A stretch of DNA of 64,000 nucleotides from Chrysoperla carnea (GCF_905475395.1 NC_058339.1:49671172-49735171), one strand, 5' to 3'; counted from the stretch's first letter, positions 39,201 to 51,400 are shown. Translations and numbers: made by a program. Notes: a model not told the origin generated them from the sequence alone.

Positions 39201-42200
39201 TTTCTAAATATTTTCACTTTTAATTATTTTATGCCTTTAAGGTGTCTAAAATGTGTGCGCAGTGTTCCCGTCTTTATTTCTATTAGAGTCTTTTAATTAT
39301 AAAATTAAATAAATTTTTTGAAAATAAACGATGACGGGTAAAGGGTGTTATATATTATGACCCTTTTAGCATATGGTTTTGGAGATTTCTGATATATATT
39401 TTCATCTTTCTTCTTAATAAATCCAAAAAATTTTATTCAGAAAATCCATCCTTTTCATGCACAAAGGTCGAGATAATTAAAGTAAAGTCAAAAAGTTGGT
39501 TGATAACACTCGAATATTTAAAAAAAAAAAAAAAAAATATTAATAAGAAGTTTTAAGGTGAGGAGTACGCGGAATTTAACAATTAAATCATGCAAAACTA
39601 GATTTAAAATGTCTGCTGAGTGATCTTAATACAAGGTTAAATTGCATATAATAATTATAAACAATTAAACAAACAATCAATTTTTTTGAAGCTTATATAT
39701 AACTAGCGGCTATACGCCCGCTTCGCTGGGAGTACCTAACTTTACAAACAAAATATTATTGCTTAAAGAATAATACATAACAGTCCAAATATTCACCTTT
39801 AAAAACAAATAGCATTACACAATAGCCTTCAGTCGGCTTAACTTTTAGCACATACCGCCTTAATACACCCGACTTCTACATTTTGGTAAATAACGCGAAT
39901 TTACATCGAGGGTAATAAATCTAGGTGGCGAGATAAAATAACCATCTTCAAGTTTATTAAGCAAAGCTATGCAACAAATCCATTTCATCAAAATCAGTCA
40001 AGTAATTTTTTCTTGATGCGCGTACAAGCACACAAACAAACAGACGTTTAATATCTTAAATATCTTATATTTATAAAGCACCTTCAATTGAAATAACATG
40101 CCATGGGTCATAATAAACAAAAATTTCAGAACTAACAAGGTATAAAAATTGGTTTATTTACTATCATATAAACATTTATTATATAGGTACATTATTATAC
40201 AGAATGTCTCAGGAGTAACGGATGCCTTTATTGTATCAGGTAGAAAATAAAAGAAGTCATAATAAATTTTAAGACTAAATATAATATGTATTATGTTTTG
40301 TTAGTGTTGGTGTTGGCGCGCGGAATTTGTTTAAATCATGCCCATTCTAAATTTTAATCAAAAATATTTAGGAACCCAAAAGAAAGCCAAATTGAATGAT
40401 TTAAAGTACGAAATCGGTTTATTTGATCAATAAAAAGCATAAAAATGCGCGCCTAAATTTTTACCCCATATTTATGGATTGTTATTATTATTACCACTTA
40501 CCACTAATTGTTGCGGCAATTTCAACAAATTTCTTATTCTTAACTTTTAACTCTGAATCGATTGTTGTAACAATCACCGGTTCTTTTATATTTTGTAACG
40601 GTTGTAATTTTTCTTTTTCATCATTATTCATTGATATTTCATATTTTTTATTATTTATTTCAGCCATAATAAATAAATATTTACATTAAACTTATTCACT
40701 TAATTAACTTATTATTTTTAATTTTTTTTAATTAAACTAGTTATATTTTAATTACGCATTGAGCCAACAAACAACAGATAAGCGATCCGATGATATTCTA
40801 TAAACGCCGCACATATTAAAAAATATTATTTATGTGCTCTACTCGTGTTAGATATCTAAACACTACTACTATGACTATCAATAAATAATATGAACATTAT
40901 TTATTATATTTCACAACTTAAATTAATAATTGCTATATAAAATAGGTCTGTTTTAGCTTATACGATAAGGCCTAAATTAATATTTTACAATTTTTTCAAT
41001 ATTTCAAACCTAACGCCTGACTTAATTTATTATTTGAAACTCTACTTTCAAATGTATTCTTTACTATAAATCTTTATTTGGGATCATAATAATTTTTATT
41101 TTCATCATATTAAAGTATTTTTAGGTAAGTATTTGTTAATTTCTTAACACAATAGCTGGTCCACACACACTAATAAATCAAGTCCAATAATAGCTTGTAA
41201 AATCATTGCTACGATTTATTCGTAGCTTCTTGCAGCTTCGAGAGAACAATTATCTGGCCATTTACCGGTAAGTTATACGATTAATTAATCGGTAAAATAA
41301 ATTTCGGAACGATAATTAACATTTTTTTAAAATCTCATCTTGTCCTAAGTCTAATTATTTTTATTCTTGATTCCATTTATTTGATAAAATAAATTGATGG
41401 CCATTGTTTACGGAGCGTATTTTTTTTATTTTTTTTTAAGTGATTTTTTTTAATAATTTACAAGTAATTATTGAAATTATTTATTCAAATCACTTTTAAA
41501 TAATAAAACTAGAATAATGAATACAATATTGCATTTAATATTTATATATCTCGCGTTATGCTTAATAGCTCCGGTAGTTTGTTGTAGATATGCTAGATGG
41601 CATTAGAAACTTATTTGGTTAATTGTCCGGTAATTTATCAGCAGTTTATTGTTAAATTAAGTAAAAAATATGTATTTTACTAGTAAAATCGTACCCCTAG
41701 TTGGAACACAGGTAAAGGATAGATAAATATTTTTAATAAATAATTTTATTTAAGGTTGTTTTTTAACAACTAGGTTATTCGCGACCGCAGAGATTTATAC
41801 ATTATTTACATGTTATTTTGTAATATTGTTTTTTTGAATAAGGCTAAAACTATTGTAACAGACAAATAATATTATGAAATCCTAACGATAATAATAAGTC
41901 TTATCATAATAAATGTACTTTTAAAAAAATAAAATGATAGCTGCTTATCGAATGTCGATATAGGTTATGTCAATAATATAAATAGAGTGAACTGAATTAA
42001 CTTATAAATAATAATTGGGTTTTTTGCTGTACTGATTGATAAAAACGAGTTTTTATGATTCAATTTTAATAAATAATTAGTCAATTCAAAGCTACGTACT
42101 AATCGTTCTGAGGGACACTTATTGCAAAGCAAAAACAGATCTAAACTACACATTTTATGCACATTTTAAGTCATATTTTTTAGAACATAATATATTAATT

Positions 42201-43196
42201 TTATTATGTAGAATGCGTTTTTATTTATTTGATTCTAAAATAACTATAATCAACATTAAAAACAAGGATTTTTTTCATTTTATATATTCTTGTCACTGGT
42301 TTTCTCAATTACTAATATACAACATCATTCTTTTATTACATAAAATATGTAGGTTGTTGTTTTCATCAACACGCGCCTGCGAATTGATTATAAACAGAAT
42401 AAATTAAAATTTCAAAAGATGAAAATAAATACATTTTTATTGATACTTCATTATGTATTTACTTGTATACTATAAATTAACATATATTTATGTAACTATC
42501 AATAATTAATAAGCACGTGATTTTGAATACTTACTATAAAAAATAATATTTTTTATTAATTTTCTACGTGCTTAACCGACTTTAAGGCCTTTATAATATT
42601 TGCAAATTGAATCATATATCTCTGAAATTAACTACTTATATGTGAAGTGAATGCAAATGCAAATGAAAATACATTACGGAATTGTGTTCTGTAAAGAAAA
42701 TCCAATCAGAAGAGTCTAATATCTTTTGAGCTGTCTGAAAAGCAATAAGTGCATTTTTGTTTAATAGATGGCAGTGAATTCTTAGTTTGGACAACGCTAC
42801 TACGAAGTAAAAAGTATCTTTTAGTTCGTTTCCATGGTAATATTGTTGCCTTAATTGCTTTATATATTGTGATTTAATTGCAATTTTATAATTGTTTATT
42901 GAATAAAAAGCAAACAAACTTAATTATTTATGGTTAAAGCTTATCGTGTAGCATAATCTTAAAAATGATTAAAAAAATTAAATCCAATCAAATAAAAAAA
43001 AAAAAAAAAACATTTACGCTTCTACTCATTTTACGATTACATTTCTGAGCATAGACAAAAGAGTAAGGGTACGAAAATTCAATTCATTTCCACAAATAGA
43101 TGGTTCTTTTTCGAATAATAAATTATTTAGAATTAACTTACCAAAAATTGATGCAATAATTTGTAGATAATATGAACTATTTAATTTTAGAAACAT
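28939..43196 (-). CDS. Tret1-like: Gene B: Tret1-like sugar transporter, 492 aa, with a second candidate first exon
   Basis: The main form joins 40502-40667 to 28939-30251 and gives 492 residues. An alternative first exon at 43142-43196 joins to the same acceptor in frame and would give about 455 residues. Landmarks: GWSSPSLPKL after TM1, DVFGRKRG (114-121), ARFIGGLGSGYGK, YIGEIAQPSIRGALG, MPETPYF (224-230), IQVTG in TM7 (297-301), IDKSGRRF, VGELF after TM10, and VPETKGKSLEEI (PETKG at 474-478) close to a short lysine tail. As a family member it is expected to be a 12-helix facilitative sugar porter in the plasma membrane. TM7 departs from QQxSGxN (Ile-Gln, Thr-Gly-Lys-Met), so the cargo may not be trehalose. 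Unlike its two neighbours it has no intron before the ARFIGG segment. Confidence 0.9.
31083..31220 (-). repeat. R1 repeat fragment (inverted relative to 38041-38480)
   Basis: ACTAATTAGGTGATTTTATG, then AACACCAATACC, then GCGTTACAAACTTGGGACTA, then a TATATACATGGTAT terminus. All are reverse complements of landmarks in the 38 kb copy. The 67-codon open frame here is carried by the repeat. Confidence 0.7.
32087..33379. mobile_element. 1.29-kb TA-flanked TIR element with a dispersed CCCGGAATTAT motif, non-coding
   Basis: The left end AGGTAAATGTACATTATTAC and right end GTAATATGGTACATTTACCT are inverted repeats (about 24 bp, one extra base) bounded by TA on both sides. Between them, variants of CCCGGAATTATG or its complement recur about ten times in both orientations in otherwise very AT-rich DNA. 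Examples lie near 32120, 32480, 32519, 32651, 32737, 32774, 33116, 33138 and 33170. No open frame of note. Probably a non-autonomous DNA transposon. Confidence 0.7.
33571..34209. mobile_element. TTAA-flanked MITE family M2, copy 1 (639 bp)
   Basis: GGATGTATGAGCATG at the left and CATGCTCATACATCC at the right are inverted repeats, each bordered by TTAA (33567-33570 and 34210-34213). The right half contains a long internal inverted repeat (about 33940-34165; TTTTCGATAT-type arms). It is nearly identical to the copy at 62552-63176. TTAA duplication is typical of piggyBac-type elements, though the terminus is not a classical piggyBac end. Confidence 0.85.
34214..34329 (+). mobile_element. Helitron-like 3' end
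   Basis: GGTGAAGCGGGCGGCTATCAAGCTAG then T is a typical Helitron 3' terminus. Only about 115 bp is visible before MITE M2 copy 1, which may have inserted into this element. The 5' end was not identified. Confidence 0.5.
35221..36092 (+). mobile_element. Helitron-like element H4 with a nested TIR element
   Basis: It starts TCCCCATATGTACATATG, followed by GTTTGTTTGTAACGCTTTCA, a common 5' sequence of insect non-autonomous Helitrons. It ends CGAAGCGGGCGGGTTTCAAGCGAG then T, with the terminal CTAG mutated to CGAG. It is interrupted at 35532-35935. Confidence 0.65.
35532..35935. mobile_element. 404-bp TIR element nested in H4
   Basis: The ends CAGTGGCGTAGCT and AACTACGCCCCTG are imperfect inverted repeats. 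GAGACT is repeated directly on each side (35526-35531 and 35936-35941) as a target duplication. The interior is GC-richer (GAAGGGGCCCC, GATACGGCTGATACGGCGG). The superfamily is not clear to me. Confidence 0.7.
36570..37053 (-). mobile_element. Helitron-like copy H5, minus strand
   Basis: The minus-strand 3' end is CGAAGCGGGCGGGTAACAGCTAG at 36570. The minus-strand 5' end begins TCTATAAATATATAGGAGAC near 37053. It shares both ends and the CACAAGGGGGGTTGCGGGGG region with H1 and H2 but has a different middle. The ends flank 484 bp. Confidence 0.75.
38041..38480 (+). repeat. Dispersed repeat family R1, fullest copy
   Basis: It begins with a palindromic ATACCATGTATAT ... ATATACATGGTAT block (38050-38080), then GTTTGTAACGCTTGAAAATA, CATAAAATCACCTAATTAGT, GTTGTCTGTCCGTCTG, CGTAGGACCCATCTTGTAAA and CTATTTACCCGCGAAGG. 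Related copies lie at 31083 (inverted), 55690 (inverted) and 1041. Neither a TIR pair nor coding capacity is seen. Confidence 0.7.
39520..39537 (+). repeat. Poly-A tract
   Basis: A run of about 18 A residues inside gene B intron 1. No retroelement body can be recognised before it. Confidence 0.7.
39703..40075 (-). mobile_element. Helitron-like copy H6, minus strand (5' boundary approximate)
   Basis: On the minus strand it ends CCCAGCGAAGCGGGCGTATAGCCGCTAG. Interior text such as CAGTCAAGTAATTTTTTCTT and ACAAACAAACAGACG is typical of the class. Confidence 0.6.
40502..40667 (-). CDS. Tret1-like: Gene B exon 1, long N-terminus (55 codons plus 1 nt)
   Basis: ATG at 40665-40667 starts a hydrophilic N-terminal stretch rich in Asn, Lys and Glu, ending in KKFVEIAATIS plus G, then a GTAAGT donor (40496-40501 on +). 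The reading frame and phase fit exon 2 exactly. The stretch would be a cytoplasmic tail before TM1. Confidence 0.87.
40668..43141 (-). other. Interval between the two gene B first exons
   Basis: 2.5 kb of AT-rich DNA with no recognised element. It would be promoter/5' UTR for the 40502-40667 exon, or intron for transcripts starting at the 43142-43196 exon. Confidence 0.5.
43142..43196 (-). CDS. Tret1-like: Candidate alternative first exon of gene B (18 codons plus 1 nt)
   Basis: An ATG at 43194-43196 opens MFLKLNSSYYLQIIASIF plus G, followed by a consensus GTAAGT donor (43136-43141 on +). The end closely resembles gene A exon 1 (WLQIIATLSG) and uses the same phase. It lies 2.5 kb upstream of the 40502-40667 exon and downstream (lower coordinate) of gene C's last exon, so gene B is the only visible partner. 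It may be an alternative promoter/first exon, or a relic from a lost gene copy. No transcript evidence is available here. Confidence 0.6.
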
Positions 43197-46100
43197 TTCT
43201 ATATTACTTAACAAATTCAATGACTTACTTAACAAGACAATCAATTGCTACAAAATTTTGTTTCAAAATAACATCCTGAATAAGTAAAAATCATAAAAAT
43301 TTGAATTTTGATACTATAAATAAATTTCTATTTACTCTATAAAAAACAATACCTACCATATATTAAGTAAATAGTAAATACGTAAACTGAAATGAAAAAT
43401 TCCAGACCTTTGAGTTTTGACGCAAACCCACAAAATTAATTAATTTCAATAAAATTAATCACAAAACAACTAAAAGTGCACTTAATAGAAAATCATGAGA
43501 AGAAATATGCTTGTTCTACGCACACTATAAATGCCAGATCCAGGTTATCATTTTCAATTCGAACTCGTTTAAGAATGCCTTATTTATATTAGTATGTATT
43601 GATATCCTTTAGAACCCACAATAAAAATATTTAGCTAAATTAATTAAGAAATTTTTAAGTTTTAAAAGTTTAATGCTATTGAAGAGGATTCGAAACCGGT
43701 CTAGCTAAATATAAATAATAATTTTTCGTTTATTTAGCTAAATATTATTATTGTGGGTCCTGAAAGGGATATATTTTACAAAATGTCTTGACAGTGATAA
43801 TACTATGTTCATAGTTTCTATGAAACAATGATTTGGTCAAAGAATACAATAATTTCAATATGGCTTATTTTTGAACCTTTGAACACGATTTTTTTAAATT
43901 ATTTACTATCAAAACTGAAGTGTTAAAGTTTTCAAATATTTATTTTATTTATAAGAAGTGATGAAATCATTCACAGATGAACATTGATTTATTTAAAATT
44001 ATGCAAACTTTTTGAGTACCAAACTAAAACCTGATGATAAAATTTTTTAATGAAATACAATAAAATTATATAAAAAATCAATCTTTATTACGTAAAACTA
44101 TTATAACATCTTTAAATTCTAAAACTATTTTACACAATTAATTAATTATTTTTTTAATAATGAAAGTAGTTAATAAATATAAAAAATATTAATTTACGTC
44201 AATTTTTTTGGTATAGATAGAAAATATAGAGCTATACATATTTATTACTAATTTGAGGCACAAATTTAATACATACTAAATTTTAACATAATTATTTTAT
44301 AAACTTTTTAAACAATAAGTGAAAAATTATAATTAGAAAATCTAAAAATAATTTTAAGATTTAATATTTTTATTTTATTTTTAAATAATCGTAACATATT
44401 TTTTGCTAATTTCATTTTCTTATTAAATTTAAATTCTATACCTATCAGACAAAGAAAATAGGAGTATTAATTAATTATTATGAAGGTATGAGAGAAAATA
44501 AAAATGTTATTATTCTGTTAAGATGATTTATTGCTCTTTAAAGTGAAATATGTCAAACAATCGACACAAAATGTTTCACAGATAAAAGCTATTTCATTAC
44601 TATTGAATGCAAATTTTTGGAGATCTACTTTAAGAACAAAAAAGATTATCTCTAGTCTGCTCATTTAATTTTCAATTTAAATGCCAACTAACTTTTATTC
44701 ATAAAATATCAGAATGCAATAAAATTTGTGCTTATGGAATTTCATTAATAAAAGTCAATTTATTATTTTAATAATGTCCCGTTTTCTTTGCCAATTAATT
44801 TATTTTCGTTTTAATAAAATGAAAATGTTTTTTAAATAAAATAATTAATTATAATTTTTTTATATATAATTCCGTGTTGAATAATTATAACGTTTTACTT
44901 TATCACAATATCACATGAAAAACTTAAAATTATTACGGAATTTTTTTGTTTATTTTTTCTTAGATATATATTTATTAATATTTGTCTTTTAAAAAATATT
45001 TATTTGTAGTATTTTTATTGTATTTTATAAATGGCACTATCTTTTTTACATTTCTTATCAAAAACTAGATTTGAAACGAATACTGATTTTAAAAAGATAT
45101 ACAGGCCCTACATGTTGGTTATCTTACAAAATGCATATTACATTTCAAAAACAAGTACAATTTTTTTTAAATTGATTTTAAAGTTTATTTCCTAGAAAAA
45201 AGTAATTAACATTAACATATTCCTTTATAATCCAAAGTCTTTAATAGCACCCTCAAAACGCCTAAGACATAGTATGGGTACAAAATTTATCTGACTAGTC
45301 AGAATATCAGATAAATTAGCCTTATCTTCAACTAATTATGGCTTATTGACAATCGTGCTAGATTTAACTCTTCAAAGGGCTCCGACTTCTTTCACCGTCC
45401 ATAGATTTTCCTAACTAAACATACTTAAAACTAAACTAACTTCTAACTTGAACGTTTTCCATATTTGTAGTAACATAATTTTAAATCCCATAAAAACGAA
45501 ATCCAATGGTTCTCAAAATTTTTTTTATCATTTTAAAATTATATTATTAACACAATTTGAAGATTAAAATGTGCGTTTTAAATATATATGTAGCCTCTGA
45601 TATTTGACGCCATGCCATGCACTAGTTCAAGGAGTAAGTAAATGCGCCCTATTTACAAAGACACAACAATATTCTTATGTTCCATTTGATAATATGATGA
45701 TTTTTACGGTTAGCACAGACGTATGATCTTGCAGGATTTAAAAAAAAAAACTTAAAAAGAGTTAGCTTTATTTGACTTTTATTTTAACTGAGTAAGCTTT
45801 ATTTGACCCAAAAAAATACATGTACTTGACCACGAGTAAAATGATTACTGCTATCAGAACGATTTTATGAGGAAAAATCCCGTGGGGTAAATATTTACCC
45901 CGGTTTGTAGTTTACAGATATAAAAATAGGTTTCTGGTTCTGGATTTAATACACATTTGCATATCTGAATCAAAATTTCAAAAATGTATCGTGTCCAAAA
46001 ACTATGCTAATATGATCATTTATATAAGTAAATCATATGTTTTCATATACATTGTATCTGGAAACAATTAGTAATTAATCGTATTAAAGATTAATGATAC

Positions 46101-47411
46101 TAGAGCTATCTTAAATTTCGAAACTACTTGAACTAAAGTTTAAACACAAATTATAATTCAATAGCATACACTTGGAAAATCATGCTGAATACCAAATCAA
46201 AAAATTTTAAAAATAAATTATACTTTTTTTAGCATAAGTTACACGGTAAAGTTAAATTTTGTGCAATGTTGGACTTGTAACAGGTCGATAACTATTCTTA
46301 ACTGTATAAAACCGTCACATGACTAGTCAACTGGTCAGCTAGGCAATTTGTATCACGTAAATGTAATAAAATGCTATACAAAAAATCGTAACAGATAAAA
46401 TTTATACGTCAATTTGGATAATCTTTCAAATTTGTTTATGTTTTCTTTTTAAAAAGCACCGTAAGGTTATGGTTGTATAAACAGAATCTGTAATTAATTT
46501 TTTTCACGATGAAAATTTTTTTTGAAGCTCAATCACCGATTAATTTTTTTACAATGTACATTATTGTGAGTTCTTCCGTAAGGTACTGTGTTAAAAATTG
46601 TAGAATGAAATAATTCACAATTTTGCCCCGCAAGAGACCCCAAAACTGTGTTTGTGATCAAGGGAGTTTGAACTATCATTTACCGATAATTCACACTTTC
46701 ACCTTACTTGCTCAAGCAGGTGAACCACCTTAAGAATTTTTCACATAATACACATTGTGCGATTCCATTTTATAAAATTAAAGGTACTTATAATAATGAC
46801 GGTAGAAAAAATTTTTATCAAAGAAGAAATGCATAATTAGAAGGTCAGAAGTTGTGGAAAAGTTGGAACTCGAATTAGAAGTTGACGATAACCTTTGACG
46901 TTTACTAAAGAATTACAAATTTTGAATAAAACATTAAATTAATCACACATTTTTTCCGGAAAATAATCAACAAATTTTTGTATGCCGTTTTATAATTTAT
47001 CATGGTGGTAAATACCCTAATTTCACTTCACGAATATACATCCTATTATTTCCATTATTCAGACAGGTATGCTTAATGATTTTTCAGTAACTTTCTATTT
47101 ATATTTGATTGATTTGATAGGAGAAAGACTTCCTGTGCCTATCAATTTGTATAATAGGTAAAGTTTGTATATTTTACTGGATAAATTATGAATAGACAAC
47201 ACGATTTTTGAGTATATCCGAAACATATCCCAAACATTGTACATAAGATTTTAAGATCAACATTGATGGTTTCATTTACTTAATCGTACGTTACTACATC
47301 GTATAGCATTGGCTTTAGGTGTACTTCAAAAATTATTACAATTATCAAAAATAATAATACTTGAAATTTAAAAAAATAAAAAAAAACATAAAATTGATAA
47401 ATATTATCAAT
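43197..47411. other. Intergenic between genes B and C
   Basis: 4.2 kb, among the most AT-rich parts of the window (notably 43900-45100). It contains one small TIR element at 43601-43775. No gene is supported. Confidence 0.6.
43601..43775. mobile_element. Small TIR MITE, about 175 bp
   Basis: ATATCCTTTAGAACCCACAA and ATATTTAGCTAAAT at the left are mirrored by ATTTAGCTAAATATT and TTGTGGGTCCTGAAAGGGAT at the right, giving inverted repeats of about 40 bp. TAGCTAAAT also occurs a third time inside. Confidence 0.7.
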
Positions 47412-48463
47412 TTATTTCTTTAAAGATTGTTGAATTTCAGCTAAAGTTCTATTTTTAGTTTCTGGTAACATAGTGGTAACAAATACAAAACTAATTAAAC
47501 AACATATTGAATATGCACCAAACGATACATGTACACCACCAAAATTATCACTTAATATTTGGAACATTTTTGTAGCAACCACAGATGATAATGGGCCACA
47601 TAATGCTGTTAAACAGACAGCAATAGCTTTAATATTCGATGGGAACAATTCACCAATCATGATAAATGGTAAACAACCTAAACCAAATATGAACATTACA
47701 TTAAAGAATAACATCATGGTTAGTGGAATCCATTCGTATGATGATAAATCATAATCCGTGTATGCTTTACAATAAAAGAATATACTCATTGATGCCATGG
47801 CAAATGAGCATGAACTAGTTGAGATCATAAATAATGGACGTCGTCCCGTTTTATCCACAAGTACCATTGTTAATAATGTTGCAATAATTTTCAAAAATGG
47901 TATAAAAATTGGTGCTAATTCTGGTGGAATACCTCCTAAATGACAATCTTCTAATATAGTTTTTGCATACATTATATTTGGTGTAATTCCACTTAATTCT
48001 TGTGAGAAAAAACAACCACACATTAGCAACCAACATTTTAAATTAATACGATTGCCAAATAGTTCTCTGAATCCTTCCATGTATCCTAAACGTTGATCAA
48101 TCATACCACGTATTTCACGCATTTCACTGTCCACATCATTCGTACCACGTAATCGAATTAAGGCTCTACGTGCGTGTGCGGTTTTATTTTGTAGTACATA
48201 ATAATATGGTGATTCTGGCATCCATACAAATGTTGCCAGAAGTAATAATGGTACTAATCCTGATATCCACGCTAATGACTGATATGATACATATGGTCCA
48301 AATGCGTACTCGTAAAATATACCTAAATTCAATGTACATACTAAAATTGAGCCAAGTGCACCTCGAATACTTGCTTCGGATATTTCACCAACGTACATGA
48401 ACATTGTTGCTTTTCCATAGGTTTCACCAATTCCACCGACAAATCTTGCAAGGTATAACATTT
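47412..48463 (-). CDS. Tret1-like: Gene C exon 3 (TM4 to C-terminus)
   Basis: The acceptor TTTAATCATTTCAG is followed by AA, which completes a Glu codon with the G of exon 2, then MLYLARFVGG. The open frame extends upstream into the intron (to 48530), but that part does not resemble the family and lacks TM1-TM3, so it is not taken as a start. The stop is TAA at 47412-47414. Confidence 0.92.
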
Positions 48464-51400
48464 CTGAAATGATTAAAGAAAGAATAGTTAGTTTTAAAAA
48501 AAATGTGTGTTCTTTAAAAAATTTATGCAATACTTATTAACACATAAGTAATGTAGGTTGCATAAAACCTCTATTATACCAAAGTAAAGAAAAAAGTATA
48601 CTACACATCTAAGGAGTAAATTAAAGAATGTCTCAGATCTCATGTTCACAAATATCTGAGACTTTGGTAATCGAAAAAAATAGACTCGGAAAAATAGACC
48701 GAAAGTTTTATAGACCCGGAGTATTTATTGTAATTACGAGTTGGTTGGGTTGAATTTGTCAACTAGGGAGGAGTCAGTTGGGTTCTATTACAGAATTTTG
48801 TTTCGGTCTATTTTTTCCTAAATCCGTATTTTTGGTACTCCTAGAAAGCTAGAATTGTTTTCATCAATCGTAATAGCGATTACTTATATTAAGTACCTAT
48901 ACTTGAGTTGTTTTATCGAAGCCAACATTTAAAAAAACAAAGTAGATTTTTAAGGCACGCAGATTAATTTAAGTAGTTCGACTTTAAATTCTGATTTAAA
49001 AATAACTTATATTTAGCAAAAATATAAATTCGAATCAATTAAATTGTGATATCAGGCTCGAAAACACACTTTAAAGATCAAAAATTTGTTCTCGATAAAA
49101 CAACTCAAGTATATATTTATATTACAATATTGGGACACAATAATAATAATATTTGTTTTTGTTCCAGGTTTGTATAAAAGGTTTATCGTTTTTATTTTTG
49201 ATATTTTTAAATAGGTATTAAATTAAAATTGTGAAAGCATAACCGTATTTACAACATAAGTTGAAAGTAAGTGGGCTCTTTTATTGAAATCATACAAGTT
49301 ATATATTTTCTTGCAATTTAATGAAAAATTAGCACTTTATAGTTAAGTAGCTTCAATAACGTTTGAGTAAAATTTGCTAATGTAATTAATTTTTAAAAGT
49401 TTACTTTTCCGCAATTAAAAGCAAAAATGTGTGAAGAAGGAAATTAGTATATTTTGTTTACTTCATTTATTATCCGAAAAAAAAAAATAAATTCATAATA
49501 TTCTTATACATAGGTATCCATTTTAAATTTTAAGACAGAATTTATAGAATAGTATAATACCTTCAAGGCTGCAAAGTAAGAAAAGCAGAGCAGCTTTTAT
49601 TAAAAGGGCGTGACATTTATGGTATGTCTGGACCAACTTTTATCTTGGAGTAGATCTGAATTTTCGACTGCCTTTTGTTCCAAGAATATATTGTTGCCTT
49701 AATTAAAATACTTTACTCTTAAAATAAGCTCTGATAGAGCCCAAAAGAACTAAAGACAACAACGTGGCAAGTATTTAAAAGTATTTTCAACGAAATGTCG
49801 CATTTTAAATGTATAAATATTCTGAATAGTTTCAAGCAAAGCAAATGGAAGAATTGATCTGAATAATTTTTGTTCAATTATTTTACACATAACATAAATT
49901 TTCCAGGATATAATTAATAGATTACACTACCAGTTGACGAAATACCTTGTAGGTATATTGTGTAATGAATGTAAAAGTTATCTATTGCACTCGAGAGTGG
50001 GGCTAGAAATTTACAGTTAAAGCTCGTGTGGGCAACTAATTCAGCAGGGAAAGCTCTGTAACTCTAATATTTATAGAGACATTTACGGCTTTCGATACCT
50101 AGATATTCCGATTCACTATATATGTGCTTAAATCGTTACCACCATGATAGTTATTGCAACATGAAATTTTTAATGAAGATAATAACTTCGCTAACTTCGC
50201 TTAGATTAGGCAATTTCTATCGGCGGGGTATTTTATAAATTATTTTTTCCATTTGGAAACCATGAGAGTATTTGGAAAAGTAACTTCTTTATCAGTTATG
50301 TAATGGCCTGTTGCTCTAATACTTCAAATAAACATATTATCTCGATTGAGATTGTCAGTATGACAAGTTTTGCTTAATGACAAAATTATTCAAAAATTTG
50401 ACATTGTATCTCCCTAACTATAGCCGTAGATCAGGTGTGTACAGTATGAGATCGTTAAATAACTAGGACTACTGACTATGCCATACTACTCTTATATTGC
50501 ATCATTTTTTTCACAATATTTACTTCGGAGGAATTAATATCACTAACAATAATAATAATAAACACGGGCCACTACGTAATGCACACTTTAATTTATAAAA
50601 ATTGATCCAATTTGACGATTTGTGAACAAATGTTTTTCTTTAAAATATGATCCTTAATTAGACAAAAGCAGAGAGGATTAGGAATGCAGCCACCAGTAAA
50701 CTATTCATAGGCATGTTAATAAACAACATCGATAACTCCTCAACCCGAATTTGTTATCTAATACCCGTTACTCGTGATTAGCAAAATCGATATTGATCTT
50801 ACTGTCTTAGTCTCGTACTTTCTGCAAGACCAAGAAACAAACCATACTTGTCGCTGCGAGAATTATACGAAGAATCGATGTTTTCAAAGCGTTCGATGCA
50901 AATTCAAAGCCTATAATGAAATATACATTAAAATTTTCCACTATTATTCATTCAGATAGGTTCAATTTTTTTTAAATTGGGAATATGCATGACTATTCCT
51001 ATATATTATATAGGAACATGCCGCCCGGATTCTCCTCATTACTATTTAAATATGTTTCATTAAATCCATGAGTCTGCACTTGTATTTTTTAATTACAAAA
51101 TTTAATTTCAATGTCAATGTGTTTAAATTCTTTTGATTTGATTTATTACATAATATATTTTAATAAAATACTTTTGTAATCAAATCAGAAAATATTTTTT
51201 AATTCACTTTAAATTTGGATTAATTTTTTCAAAGATACCTATAGAATTAAAAAAGTTATGTTAGTAAGCTGCTTTTCTTTAAATATCTTTCATACGATTT
51301 TTAAAAAAATTTTGAGCAATTTGGGTGAAGACATTTCGACGACATAGCCCACAATACTTATCTCTGTGTACCTACAAATATTCCTATTCCCAAGATAATA

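Larger units (their letters stand above)
30252..40501 (-). other. Gene B intron 1, 10.25 kb, repeat-rich
   Basis: It holds R1 fragments (31083-31220, 38041-38480), the 1.3-kb TA-flanked element (32087-33379), TTAA MITE copy 1 (33571-34209), a Helitron end (to 34329), a Helitron with a nested insertion (35221-36092), an inverted Helitron copy (36570-37053), and another inverted Helitron end (39703 onward). No exon is supported within it. Confidence 0.75.

Noticed and set aside
42636-42917. 93-codon minus-strand open frame upstream of gene B's proximal exon
   Set aside because: No family resemblance, no splice signals fitting gene B, and a composition expected of AT-rich non-coding DNA.
47473-47754. 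93-codon plus-strand open frame over gene C's last exon
   Set aside because: It is the antisense shadow of a clear transporter exon; its composition follows from the opposite strand.
48464-48530. Open frame extending upstream of gene C exon 3 with a possible Met start
   Set aside because: A strong acceptor lies at 48464-48466, the extension does not resemble the family, and starting there would remove TM1-TM3.
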